Below are positions 5,547-13,207 of a DNA stretch of 14,787 nucleotides, piece by piece. Below the pieces are notes generated by a model, which was given only the letters and a program-made list of their open reading frames with translations, had not been told where the DNA came from and searched no databases. Numbering within the stretch: position 1 is the stretch's first letter; the number at the start of each line of letters is the position of its first letter. Source of the DNA: an uncultured Alphaproteobacteria bacterium (GTDB lineage Bacteria > Pseudomonadota > Alphaproteobacteria > Caulobacterales > Caulobacteraceae); contig CAIZKE010000185.1 of the NCBI GenBank assembly GCA_903933475.1, forward strand, positions 1 to 14,787, read 5' to 3'. A program made the position numbers and the translations under genes.

Positions 5547-6868
5547 GCACCGTTCCGGTCGAATTCACCCCCGACTTCATCGCCGCGGCGAGCCCGCGCG
5601 AGGCCCAGCTCTATGCCGACTTCCTCCAGAGCGGGGAGCCCTACCGCAGCCTCTACCGGACAGGGGTGCACACCGCCGCCAAGGGCGGGTTCAACCATGA
5701 CCCGAGCCAGGCTCCCGCAGACCTGCCGACCCCCGGGATCGACCTGGAGGACGAGGACCTCTACTTCAACACCTCGGGCGCGGCCCAGGCCTACTGGAAG
5801 GACGCCGAACTGCCCCGGCCGGTGCGCGACATCGCCCGCCTGCGCCAGGACCTGAAGACCTGGGGCTACTGCCTGATCGCCGACGCCCTGTCGCCCGACC
5901 AGCTGGCCCGTATGCGACGGCGGGTGGAAGACCAGGCTGAAGCCGAACGCCTTGCAGGGCTTGCCGTCTGGCAGGGATCGGCTCCGCGTCCGGATGAGGC
6001 CCTGCCCCGCCTGCAGTTCATCCACTGCCTGATCAACAAGGGCGAGCAGTTCGTCCAGTGCGTGGAACACGACCCCGCCGGCGTGCAGGGCGGGCCCGTC
6101 ATCGAGCAACTGCTGAATGAGACCATGGGGCGCGACTTCCTGATGTCGTCCTTCATCGCCATCATCAGTCAGCCTGGCAACAATCCCCAGGGCCTGCATA
6201 TGGACCAGGGCACGGCACCCTTCCACCTGGCCGAAGCCCCCTTCACCATGAACACCATGTTCATCCTGGCGGACACCTCGGCGAAGAACGGGGGCACCCT
6301 GGTGGTGCCGGGCTCGCACCGTCTGATGGCCGACATCCCCCCTGGCCAGCCGATCACCACGCCGCTTCCCCCGGCCATCAACCTCGAGGCGCCGGCGGGG
6401 ACCGTGATGATGTTCGAGGGCCGGCTCCTGCATGGCACCGGGGTCAACCGCAGCAATGACCTGCGCCCCATCCTGGTGATGAACAGCGTCAAGCCCTGGA
6501 TGCGGCAGCAGGAGGTGCACCTGATGTCCACCCGGCGGGAAGTGCTGGAGTCGGCCTCCTCCAAGCTGCTCTACCGCCTAGGCGCCCTGACCGGTTACGG
6601 CGGGGTCGAGGGGGCCTGGAACGGCTCGGAATACCAGGTGGTCCAGCGCCTCATGATGGATGCAGGAACCTACCTGCGGATCGGCGAGCTGGGACCCGAC
6701 TCCCCGCCCGAGGCCCTGGGCGCCGAGTATGGCTGGCGGTTCGGCGACACCGCCCGGCGCCAGGCCCGGCATCAGCCGGCCACGCGCCCGGAGATCCGCA
6801 CCCGGTACGAGGGCCTGGAGCCGCCCTGGCGGCGGCCAGAGAAGCCAAGGTTCCCGCGGGGGAGCTGA
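5543..6868 (+). CDS. Phytanoyl-CoA dioxygenase family protein, paralogue of PhyH-B (PhyH-D)
   Basis: The 441-residue product has H219-M-D221 (G-L-H-M-D-Q-G), then K-N-G-G-T-L-V-V-P-G-S-H-R at about 248-260. The distal histidine is H297 in R-L-L-H-G-T-G, and the likely 2-oxoglutarate arginine is R308. The start is set by the ATGA overlap with the PhyH-C stop. The frame is open upstream to 5411, but that would run through PhyH-C, and the ribosome-binding site is weak, so reinitiation is likely. The N-terminal 95 residues precede the catalytic domain and differ from those of PhyH-B, while the region from about 105 onward matches it well, including K-P-W-M-R-Q-Q-E. The tail is rich in Arg and Pro. 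It is the last gene of the rightward operon. Confidence 0.9.
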   Translation: MSTVPVEFTPDFIAAASPREAQLYADFLQSGEPYRSLYRTGVHTAAKGGFNHDPSQAPADLPTPGIDLEDEDLYFNTSGAAQAYWKDAELPRPVRDIARLRQDLKTWGYCLIADALSPDQLARMRRRVEDQAEAERLAGLAVWQGSAPRPDEALPRLQFIHCLINKGEQFVQCVEHDPAGVQGGPVIEQLLNETMGRDFLMSSFIAIISQPGNNPQGLHMDQGTAPFHLAEAPFTMNTMFILADTSAKNGGTLVVPGSHRLMADIPPGQPITTPLPPAINLEAPAGTVMMFEGRLLHGTGVNRSNDLRPILVMNSVKPWMRQQEVHLMSTRREVLESASSKLLYRLGALTGYGGVEGAWNGSEYQVVQRLMMDAGTYLRIGELGPDSPPEALGAEYGWRFGDTARRQARHQPATRPEIRTRYEGLEPPWRRPEKPRFPRGS

Positions 6869-6914
6869 GACGGCTTCAACCCGTCACACACCTCTGTCAG
6901 GCTGGACCGAGACC

Positions 6915-6921
6915 AGAGGAG
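6915..6921 (+). promoter_or_regulatory. Ribosome-binding site of the phospholipase-like gene
   Basis: AGAGGAG lies seven bases before ATG 6929. It is strong and separate from the upstream operon, which ends 60 bases earlier. The ATG is immediately followed by a hydrophobic signal segment. Confidence 0.6.
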
Positions 6922-6928
6922 TCGCCCG

Positions 6929-8020
6929 ATGATCATCGCCCTGCTCGCCGCCGCAATCGCAGCGTCCGGCTGTGACCTGGAACGACCCTCGGGTGCCCCG
7001 GGGTGTACGCGCCAGGCCGTGGACGCCCTACCCATGACCGCACTGCAGGCGCTGGGCACCCACAACAGCTACAAGAGCGCCATCGCTCCGGCCGAAATGA
7101 AGCTGCTGAGGGCGGCAGCCCCGAAGACGGCAGACAGCCTGGACTACAGCCATCCTGCCCTGACCGAGCAACTGGACGCTGGCGCCCGGCAACTGGAGCT
7201 GGACATTGTGCGGGACCCGGAGGGCGGTCGCTGGTCGCGGCCCCTGGGCCTGAGGATGGCTGGCGGCGGCGACTACGACGCCAGTCCCATGGCCTCGCCG
7301 GGCCTGAAGGTCATGCATGTTCCAGACATCGACTACCGCAGTGTCTGCGCCACCTTCCGGGCTTGCCTGGAGGAGGTTCGCGCCTGGTCGGCGCGCCATC
7401 CGGATCACCTGCCCCTGCTCATCATGATGAACCTGAAGGACAGCCAGATCCCCTACCCGGGTGCGACGCCCCTCCTGCCCTTTGATGCCGCAGGCATGGA
7501 CGAGGTGGACGCAGAGATCCGTGCGGTCTTCGGGAAGGACCGGCTCATCACCCCGGACCGGGTGCGCGGCTCGCGGGCGACCCTGCGCGAAGCCGTCCGG
7601 CAGGGCGGATGGCCGTCCCTGGGCGCGGCCCGGGGAAAGGTCTTCTTCGCTGTCGACGAGGGGCCAGGGAAGGTGGCGCTTTACAGTCAGGGCCGTCCCT
7701 CGCTGGAAGGGCGGGCAGCCTTCGTCAACACCGACAGGTTTGAGGCGCCCTACGCCGCCTACGTGACCCTGAATGACCCGGCGAAGGACGGCCCACGCAT
7801 CGCTGAGGCCCTGAATCTCGGAATGGTCGTCCGCACCCGCGCAGATGCCGACACGGTAGAGTCGCGAACCGGGGACCGCAGCCGACGGGACGGGGCCTTC
7901 GCCTCTGGCGCGCAGTACATCTCGACGGACTACATGACCCCGGACCTGCGGCTCAGCGACTACTCGGTCGCCCTGCCCGGGGGTGGGACTGGTCGGCGGG
8001 CGCCGGGGGTCAGACCATAA
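6929..8020 (+). CDS. Ca2+-dependent phosphatidylinositol-specific phospholipase C-like protein
   Basis: This 363-residue exported protein has the TIM-barrel motifs of the Ca2+-dependent bacterial PI-PLC family (PI-PLC-C1 type, as in Streptomyces). These are L-G-T-H45-N-S-Y-K with the first catalytic histidine, a Q-L-E90-L-D92 strand with likely calcium ligands, and K-V-M-H130-V-P-D with the second histidine. Later it has F-F-A-V-D-E-G at about 239-245 and a closing Y-I-S-T-D-Y strand. Family members cleave phosphodiester headgroups of inositol lipids or related glycerophosphodiesters. The N-terminus is a short hydrophobic stretch ending A-A-S-G-C15. This may be a lipobox, though the -3 position is Ala and no basic residue precedes the core. 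A soluble periplasmic form is the alternative. The 3' end overlaps the DUF1501 gene by 11 bases, tail to tail. Confidence 0.82.
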   Translation: MIIALLAAAIAASGCDLERPSGAPGCTRQAVDALPMTALQALGTHNSYKSAIAPAEMKLLRAAAPKTADSLDYSHPALTEQLDAGARQLELDIVRDPEGGRWSRPLGLRMAGGGDYDASPMASPGLKVMHVPDIDYRSVCATFRACLEEVRAWSARHPDHLPLLIMMNLKDSQIPYPGATPLLPFDAAGMDEVDAEIRAVFGKDRLITPDRVRGSRATLREAVRQGGWPSLGAARGKVFFAVDEGPGKVALYSQGRPSLEGRAAFVNTDRFEAPYAAYVTLNDPAKDGPRIAEALNLGMVVRTRADADTVESRTGDRSRRDGAFASGAQYISTDYMTPDLRLSDYSVALPGGGTGRRAPGVRP

Positions 8021-9581
8021 AGCCCAGGTCCCGGCGGGAGAAGTTGCCGAGGTTGGGGAAGATGGTGAGCAGCTCGGCGTCTGCGAGTCCAAACCACTTC
8101 CCGAGGGTCGAACCCACTTGGTAGACCGACGTGGTGGGAATGAGAATGTTCCCGCTCATGTTTGGGTTGCTGAAGCCCGCACGGTCGACGCCGACGGTTG
8201 GAAACTGGCCGAAGACGTCCCGGCCCCGGACCGCACCGCCCATGATGAGCTGGTGACCGCCCCAGGCGTGGTCTGTCCCGTCACCGTTGGACGTGAAGGT
8301 CCGGCTGAAGTCCGACATGGTGAAAGTGGTCACGCTGCCCCGCATGTTCAGCCCGCCGATATTGCCCAGGACCCCGTCGAAATAGGCCATGGCATGCGCC
8401 ACCTTGCCCATCAGGTTGGTGTGGGTGGTGTTCTGGTTGTCGTGGGTGTCGAAGCCGCCAAGACCGACGAAGAAGACCTGGCGGGTCACGCCCAGGGCGG
8501 TCGCGGCGGCCACAGACCGGGCGACTGTCATGAGCTGGGTGGCGAGTGAATTGGCCTCAACGGCGCCTGTGACGGGGTTCGTGTAGTTGGACGGCGGCGA
8601 GATCGACGCCGCCGGGCCGCTGGCGAAGGCGGTGTTCAGGGCCTGGGCGGCATCCATGGCCCGGCGGGTCATGGCGCCATGATCCTGGGCGAACAGGCTG
8701 GTCCCCGAACTGTCGCGGATGGACTCTGCCAGGGTGCGGGCGGCGGTCTGCGAACCGTAGAGCGTGCTTCCGGACGCTGCATTGGGCAGGATCGCCGGCT
8801 GGGCCGAGGTGTTGATCTGGTACTGGACCGCCGTATTGCCGGCCAGGAAGACGGCGTTACCGTTCGCCGAAACCGCCGTGAAGACAGCGCTGGAGCCGTT
8901 CTGGGCCAGCATGGTGTCCGCCATCAGGCCGCCCCAGCCCCGCTTGGCGCCCTCGGCCGCACCGGATTGCCAGATTGAGACCTGATCGTTGTGTGACATC
9001 AGGTTCGGCGGCAGGCTGACGCTGCGGTTGTTGTACTGGGCCTTGGTGGTGGGAACGATCAGCGGCCCCACATTGGCGAGCACAGCCAGGCGGCCGGCGT
9101 TCCAGGGGCTGGCAGCGCCCTGGACCAGGGGCGACATGGCCGGATGCAGGGCGAAGCTCCGGCTGGAGGCGTTGGTCCCGGCGGGCACGGGGTTGGGTGT
9201 CTGGGGCGTGATGGGCAGGACGCCGCCAAGGAACTCCGGCGTGCTCCGGGTCACGGTGCGGGCCGTGACCGGCGAGACGCTGCCCACGGCGGCCGGCACC
9301 GTACCGGGAGGCATCAGGGCGATCGGGTCATTTCCCGTGTTCCGGGCCGCAAAGTACCGGCTCCAGGAGTCCGAGTCCGTGGCCAGGACCATGTTGTTGC
9401 TGTCATTGCCGCCGAACAGGAAGATGCAGACCAACGCCTTGTAGCTGGTTGGGACCGTCTGGGCCGCCGCCGAGCCCAGGGTCGCCATCTGCAGGGCGAA
9501 GGGGGCCGCGACCCCCAAGGGTGCCGCCGCCGCAATCATCTTGAGGAGGTGCCGCCGCGTGGAGGGAGAATATCGGGTCAT
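8010..9581 (-). CDS. DUF1501 family protein with Tat-type signal
   Basis: This 523-residue protein opens with a twin-arginine motif (S-T-R9-R10-H-L-L-K14), a hydrophobic core and A-A-A-Q cleavage, so it should be exported folded. The DUF1501 signature parts are present: F-L-F-G-G-N-D-S-N-N near the mature N-terminus, N-L-M-S-H-N-D-Q in the middle, G-G-F-D-T-H-D-N-Q, T-M-S-D-F-S-R-T-F with G-T-D-H-A-W-G-G-H after it, and the closing P-N-L-G-N-F-S-R-R-D-L-G-F. The family is related to the sulfatase/alkaline phosphatase fold, but its biochemical activity is not established. The ATG follows AGGTGAGG by about seven bases. It lies 10 bases after the DUF1800 stop, the usual genomic partner, so the two are almost certainly cotranscribed. 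Confidence 0.92.
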   Translation of the reverse strand: MTRYSPSTRRHLLKMIAAAAPLGVAAPFALQMATLGSAAAQTVPTSYKALVCIFLFGGNDSNNMVLATDSDSWSRYFAARNTGNDPIALMPPGTVPAAVGSVSPVTARTVTRSTPEFLGGVLPITPQTPNPVPAGTNASSRSFALHPAMSPLVQGAASPWNAGRLAVLANVGPLIVPTTKAQYNNRSVSLPPNLMSHNDQVSIWQSGAAEGAKRGWGGLMADTMLAQNGSSAVFTAVSANGNAVFLAGNTAVQYQINTSAQPAILPNAASGSTLYGSQTAARTLAESIRDSSGTSLFAQDHGAMTRRAMDAAQALNTAFASGPAASISPPSNYTNPVTGAVEANSLATQLMTVARSVAAATALGVTRQVFFVGLGGFDTHDNQNTTHTNLMGKVAHAMAYFDGVLGNIGGLNMRGSVTTFTMSDFSRTFTSNGDGTDHAWGGHQLIMGGAVRGRDVFGQFPTVGVDRAGFSNPNMSGNILIPTTSVYQVGSTLGKWFGLADAELLTIFPNLGNFSRRDLGFMV

Positions 9582-9591
9582 CCTGTGCGCC

Positions 9592-11292
9592 TCACCTTTG
9601 GACCAGGTATTCCGGGGACGTCATGACGAGCAGGACCGCCGCCTTCACGCGGTTGGTCTTGGCCTGGCTCGCCTGGTTCAGGTCTGTCGGCGAAATCGTG
9701 TAGGCGTTGAGAGTGTCGAGGACCCGCTTGCGCAGGGCGCTACTCATCTGGCCGGCCAGCAATAGACGATTCAGCCGGTCCGCCAGCAGGTCTGGCTGAT
9801 CTGCAATCAGGACCTCATTGCTGAGCGAAAGCCGGACGTCGTTTCCGGCCCCGATCCCGGTGCTGATCGTCTGCTCTACCGCGTTGACGTATCCAGCGTT
9901 GGTGACCTCGTTGACGATCTGGAACTCGGGGGCGGCGAGGTTCCGGGACCCGAGGACCGTGGTGGCGGGCGGGACATAGCCGGGACGCCAGAAGTTGAAG
10001 ACTGAGCTTGCGAGAAGGGGCGACTGGCCGAGGGAGGTGTTGGCGCTGGTCGAACGCACCTGCCACTTGCCACTCAGGGAGTTCCCCTGGAAGGCGCGCA
10101 GCATGTGGGTCATGCGGATGACCGGTTCGCGCAGCTTGCCATAGGCAGGGTCCTCCGCGCCGGTAGCGTTGCGCGCCTCGGGATCCATCAGAATGGCGGT
10201 GACGACCGCGCCCATGTCGCCACGCACCCCGGAGCCATTGTTGTTGAACACGCCGGCGACCCGCTGGACATAGGCGGGCGAGGGATTGCTGGTCACCAGG
10301 CGCTGGATCAACTGCCGCGAGACGAAGGGCCCGGTGTTCGGGTGATTGAACAGGGTGTCCAGGGCGATCTTCAGGTCACCCGGACCGTCAACCGTCGCCG
10401 AGGCGGGAATGGTTGTGCCCAGGAAGGCCTTCTGGGAGGTGGAATGGTACTGCGGATAGAAGATCATCTGCCGCACCTTGGAGTCCGGATCCGGGTTCCC
10501 GCCGAAGAACGTCGAATTCGACGGCGCAGGGCTGTACCAGGACCAGCCCGTGAAGACCTTGGCGAGGCCCGAGATGTCGGCCGGGGTGTAGGAGGCCAGG
10601 GGCTTTCCACTGAGGTCTGTCTTGGGCGTTCCGTCCAGGTTCAGCTGATACAGGCCGAGGGTCATCAACTGCATGACCTCGCGGGCGTAGTTCTCGTCCG
10701 GCGTCCGGGTTCCCGCCGCATCCTCCTTCATATTGCCGAGATAGGTGAGGTAACGCCCCATCATCGGGTTCAGGGTCACCTTCTCGAGGAGGTCCCGGTA
10801 GTTCCCGAAGGCGTTGACAGTCAGCATGTCGTAGTAGGCGCCCGCGCCCCGCGGATCGACGACGTCGGAGGCCAGAGAGATCACGAAGATCTGGGAATAG
10901 GCAAAGGCGACCCGCTCCCGGAGCTGGTCTGGACCCGTCACTGAGGCTAGCCACCAGCTTTCGACGAAGTGGTCGTAACTGAGTGTTGCGTTGGGCGAGG
11001 TCACCCGCAGTTCGGCGAGCCGGGCGTCCAGGTAGGCCTGGTGGGAAACCGAGGGCGCCGGCATGCTGATCTGGGCCCGGATCCAGGACTCCACCGTGCC
11101 GGCGCGGACCGAGGCAATGTCGGCTTCGGTCGCACCGAAGGTCCCTTGGGCGAGCAGGCGACCTGCCTCCGCCTCCGTGGGGCCTGGGATTAGCGCAGGG
11201 CCCGTCCCGGTGGAACCGCCACCACCGCCACCGCCGCCACAGGCGGCGAGACACAGGCAGGCCGCGATCAAGATCCAGATGCGATGCGTCAT
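9592..11292 (-). CDS. DUF1800 family lipoprotein
   Basis: From ATG 11292 the protein has 566 residues. The signal is M-T-H-R-I-W then a hydrophobic stretch ending L-A-A-C, a good lipobox. It is followed directly by eight glycines, a flexible tether often seen in this family. DUF1800 features include R-L-L-A-Q-G-T-F-G-A-T-E-A-D-I, the helix A-Y-S-Q-I-F-V-I-S, N-A-F-G-N-Y-R-D-L-L and P-D-E-N-Y-A-R-E-V-M-Q-L-M-T-L-G-L-Y. The longer open frame to 11355 gives a non-signal leader and was not used. The purine run AGGGGGAAGG abuts the chosen ATG, an unusually close ribosome-binding site. It is first of the pair with DUF1501. The function of the pair is unknown; by association they are thought to act together in the envelope. 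Confidence 0.9.
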   Translation of the reverse strand: MTHRIWILIAACLCLAACGGGGGGGGSTGTGPALIPGPTEAEAGRLLAQGTFGATEADIASVRAGTVESWIRAQISMPAPSVSHQAYLDARLAELRVTSPNATLSYDHFVESWWLASVTGPDQLRERVAFAYSQIFVISLASDVVDPRGAGAYYDMLTVNAFGNYRDLLEKVTLNPMMGRYLTYLGNMKEDAAGTRTPDENYAREVMQLMTLGLYQLNLDGTPKTDLSGKPLASYTPADISGLAKVFTGWSWYSPAPSNSTFFGGNPDPDSKVRQMIFYPQYHSTSQKAFLGTTIPASATVDGPGDLKIALDTLFNHPNTGPFVSRQLIQRLVTSNPSPAYVQRVAGVFNNNGSGVRGDMGAVVTAILMDPEARNATGAEDPAYGKLREPVIRMTHMLRAFQGNSLSGKWQVRSTSANTSLGQSPLLASSVFNFWRPGYVPPATTVLGSRNLAAPEFQIVNEVTNAGYVNAVEQTISTGIGAGNDVRLSLSNEVLIADQPDLLADRLNRLLLAGQMSSALRKRVLDTLNAYTISPTDLNQASQAKTNRVKAAVLLVMTSPEYLVQR

Positions 11293-11425
11293 CCTTCCCC
11301 CTGTCCCGTCGAAGGCCGCCAATCCCTTCCGCGAGCCCAGGGATGAGGGACGCACGAGGGGGTTGTTAACTTATTACTCAACAGCCTAAAGATGTGGTTA
11401 TCCAAGCCACAGAAGCGACCGGCGG
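11293..11425 (-). promoter_or_regulatory. Intergenic region before the DUF1800-DUF1501 pair, AT-rich, probable promoter
   Basis: These 133 bases between the PhoD stop and the DUF1800 start contain the most AT-rich patch nearby (about 11360-11402), with the hexamer palindrome GTTAAC. Small dyads are present: TGTGG (11393-11397) with CCACA (11407-11411), and GACCGG (11417-11422) with CCGGTC (11433-11438), the latter spanning the PhoD stop. On the minus strand the first is followed by TCTTT, so it may be a weak terminator for PhoD. A promoter for the downstream pair is likely here, but I cannot assign its boxes. Confidence 0.35.
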
Positions 11426-13132
11426 TCATGCTCCGGTCCTGTCCTGGCCCTGGGTGTCCTGCAGGATGAGCCCAGAAGACCTCCGGTCGATTCGGCAGCG
11501 CCGCAGCACCTGCACCTCGCGTCCCGGACGGTCCACACCGGGCGTGGCCAGATAGGTGGCGAGTCCCGTAGTGCGGGACAGTTCCAGGCGGACGTAGCCC
11601 TGATGGAGATTGTCCGTCCAGAGAACCTCTGGGTTGTGATCGGCAAGGGCCTGGTCGAGCCGTCCTGCGGTCGCCACCCCAAACCCGCTCTCCACGAAGT
11701 CGCCCGGCGAGGTGACCCCGGCGGTTCCGATCTCGACACCGGCGGGCCGTCCTTCCCCGTCTGCAAGCTGGTTGGCCCAGAAGCTGTGGCTGTCCCCGGT
11801 CAGGAAGACGAGGTCTGTCGCACCTGCATCCCGGGCAGAAGCGTAAAAGCGTTCCCGCGCCCACGCGTAGCCATCCCAGGTGTCCGGATAGAAGGGCAGG
11901 TTCATGCGCCCCTTCCAGGCAAGGACGGCGGCTGCAGGATTGGCGGACGCTGAGGGGCCTGAAGGGTCCGGGACGAGGCCGAGGGCGACGACATCCGGAA
12001 CCCGGGTCCGGGCGATGGGCATGGGGTTGCCGACCAGCCGCCAGGGCTGTCCGGCCGCGACCGAGGCCCGCCAGGCGGCCGACAGGTCCGCCTCCTGGTC
12101 CGGGCCGATCAGTCGCCTGCCGGGGGCGCCGATCGTCTCGCGCTCGAGGGCTTCGGCGTCCTCCCGGCGCTTCACCTTGTCGCGCCAGTCCGAATAGTCG
12201 ACCTGCAGGGCCCGGGCGGTATGCCGGGTCTCCAGGGTGCAGAGGGTGGCGAGGTCGCCAAAGACGTAGCTGCGCCAGAACTGGGCCCGGGTCCGGCCCG
12301 GGGCGGGATCACGGATCGGCATCCATTCGTAATAGGCCTGGAGGGCGGCTTCGCGCCGGGCGGCCCAGTCGCCCTCCGTCGCCGGCTGATGGTTCTCCGC
12401 GCCGCCTGTCCAGGGGTTGTTGGCGCTCTCGTGGTCGTCCCAGCAGCACAGGAGCGGCTTGGCGGCGAGCATGGCCTTCGAGCCGGCGTCGCTCTTGTAC
12501 TGGGCGTGGCGGGTCCGGTAGTCGGACAGGGTCACGATCTCCCCGGCGGGCTCATGGACCCGCCCGAGGGTCCGGGCCGTCTCGGACCCCCAGCCATCGC
12601 CGGCGTATTCATAGATGTAGTCGCCGGTATGCAACACCACATCCACCGCCTCATCCACGGCGATGGCGGCATAGGCGTTGAAGTAGCCGAAGGCGTAGTT
12701 TGAACAGGAGACCAGGGCCACGCCCAGGCGGTCCAGCCTTCCCCGGGGAAGCGTCTGCGTCCGACCCACGGGCGAGGTCTCTCCGAGGGCACGGAACCGG
12801 TAGACATAGCGGCCGCCAGCATCCAGTCCACTCGCGAGGACCTTGACGGTGAAATCCCTTTCGGGACCCGTCCGGAGCCGTCCGCGCCTGAGGGGGCGGG
12901 AGAAGCTCTCATCCGCGGCGATCTCCCACTCCACCTCGACAGGCGCGGTCGCTGTGACCCGGGTCCAAAGGACGAGGCTTGAGGCGTCCGGGTCGCCGCT
13001 CGCCACCCCGTGCCGGAAGACGTCCTGGGAGGCGGCGTGGGCCGCTTCCGCTGTCGACAGGCCCAAGGCGAGGGTCGCAGCGGACAGGCCTGCCATGGCC
13101 TCGCGGCGACTGGGTGCGGTGAGTTCGGTCAT
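11426..13132 (-). CDS. phoD: PhoD-type alkaline phosphatase/phosphodiesterase, Tat-exported
   Basis: This 568-residue protein starts with a twin-arginine signal (P-S-R9-R10-E-A-M, Ala/Leu core, A-H-A-A) and then F-R-H-G-V-A-S-G-D-P, the hallmark of the PhoD N-terminal domain. The metallophosphoesterase part shows S-C143-S-N, H-T-G-D171-Y-I-Y174-E-Y, C-W-D232-D233-H-E, and L-T-G-D447-S-H449-S. These match the Fe3+/Ca2+ ligands known for PhoD of Bacillus subtilis. Such enzymes release phosphate from phosphomonoesters or phosphodiesters, including wall or lipid-derived ones, in the periplasm. The ATG has GGAG seven bases upstream. It lies 75 bases downstream of the carotenoid oxygenase gene on the same strand, so cotranscription is possible but not assured. 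No Pho box was recognised. Confidence 0.92.
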   Translation of the reverse strand: MTELTAPSRREAMAGLSAATLALGLSTAEAAHAASQDVFRHGVASGDPDASSLVLWTRVTATAPVEVEWEIAADESFSRPLRRGRLRTGPERDFTVKVLASGLDAGGRYVYRFRALGETSPVGRTQTLPRGRLDRLGVALVSCSNYAFGYFNAYAAIAVDEAVDVVLHTGDYIYEYAGDGWGSETARTLGRVHEPAGEIVTLSDYRTRHAQYKSDAGSKAMLAAKPLLCCWDDHESANNPWTGGAENHQPATEGDWAARREAALQAYYEWMPIRDPAPGRTRAQFWRSYVFGDLATLCTLETRHTARALQVDYSDWRDKVKRREDAEALERETIGAPGRRLIGPDQEADLSAAWRASVAAGQPWRLVGNPMPIARTRVPDVVALGLVPDPSGPSASANPAAAVLAWKGRMNLPFYPDTWDGYAWARERFYASARDAGATDLVFLTGDSHSFWANQLADGEGRPAGVEIGTAGVTSPGDFVESGFGVATAGRLDQALADHNPEVLWTDNLHQGYVRLELSRTTGLATYLATPGVDRPGREVQVLRRCRIDRRSSGLILQDTQGQDRTGA

Positions 13133-13207
13133 GGCGCGCTCCGGTGGCGGGTATGCGAATCCTTACCTTGGCGCCGAACTGTGTCCGTTGGACGAAGATC
13201 GAGACCT

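Noticed and set aside
5264..6520. Long minus-strand open frame (418 codons) opposite PhyH-C and PhyH-D
   Set aside because: It spans the junction of two well-supported genes in antisense and has no recognisable motifs.
6869..6885. Hairpin GACGG/CCGTC after the PhyH-D stop as a terminator
   Set aside because: The stem is only five pairs with a seven-base loop and no T-run follows, so it is not enough to call an intrinsic terminator.
11218..11241. Triplet-like CCACCGCC repeat as a microsatellite
   Set aside because: It encodes the poly-glycine tether after the DUF1800 lipobox cysteine and is explained by the protein.
13183..13193. Dyad GTCC-GTT-GGAC between the carotenoid oxygenase and phoD as an operator or terminator
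   Set aside because: Four-base arms are expected by chance in GC-rich DNA, and there is no supporting promoter or T-run.
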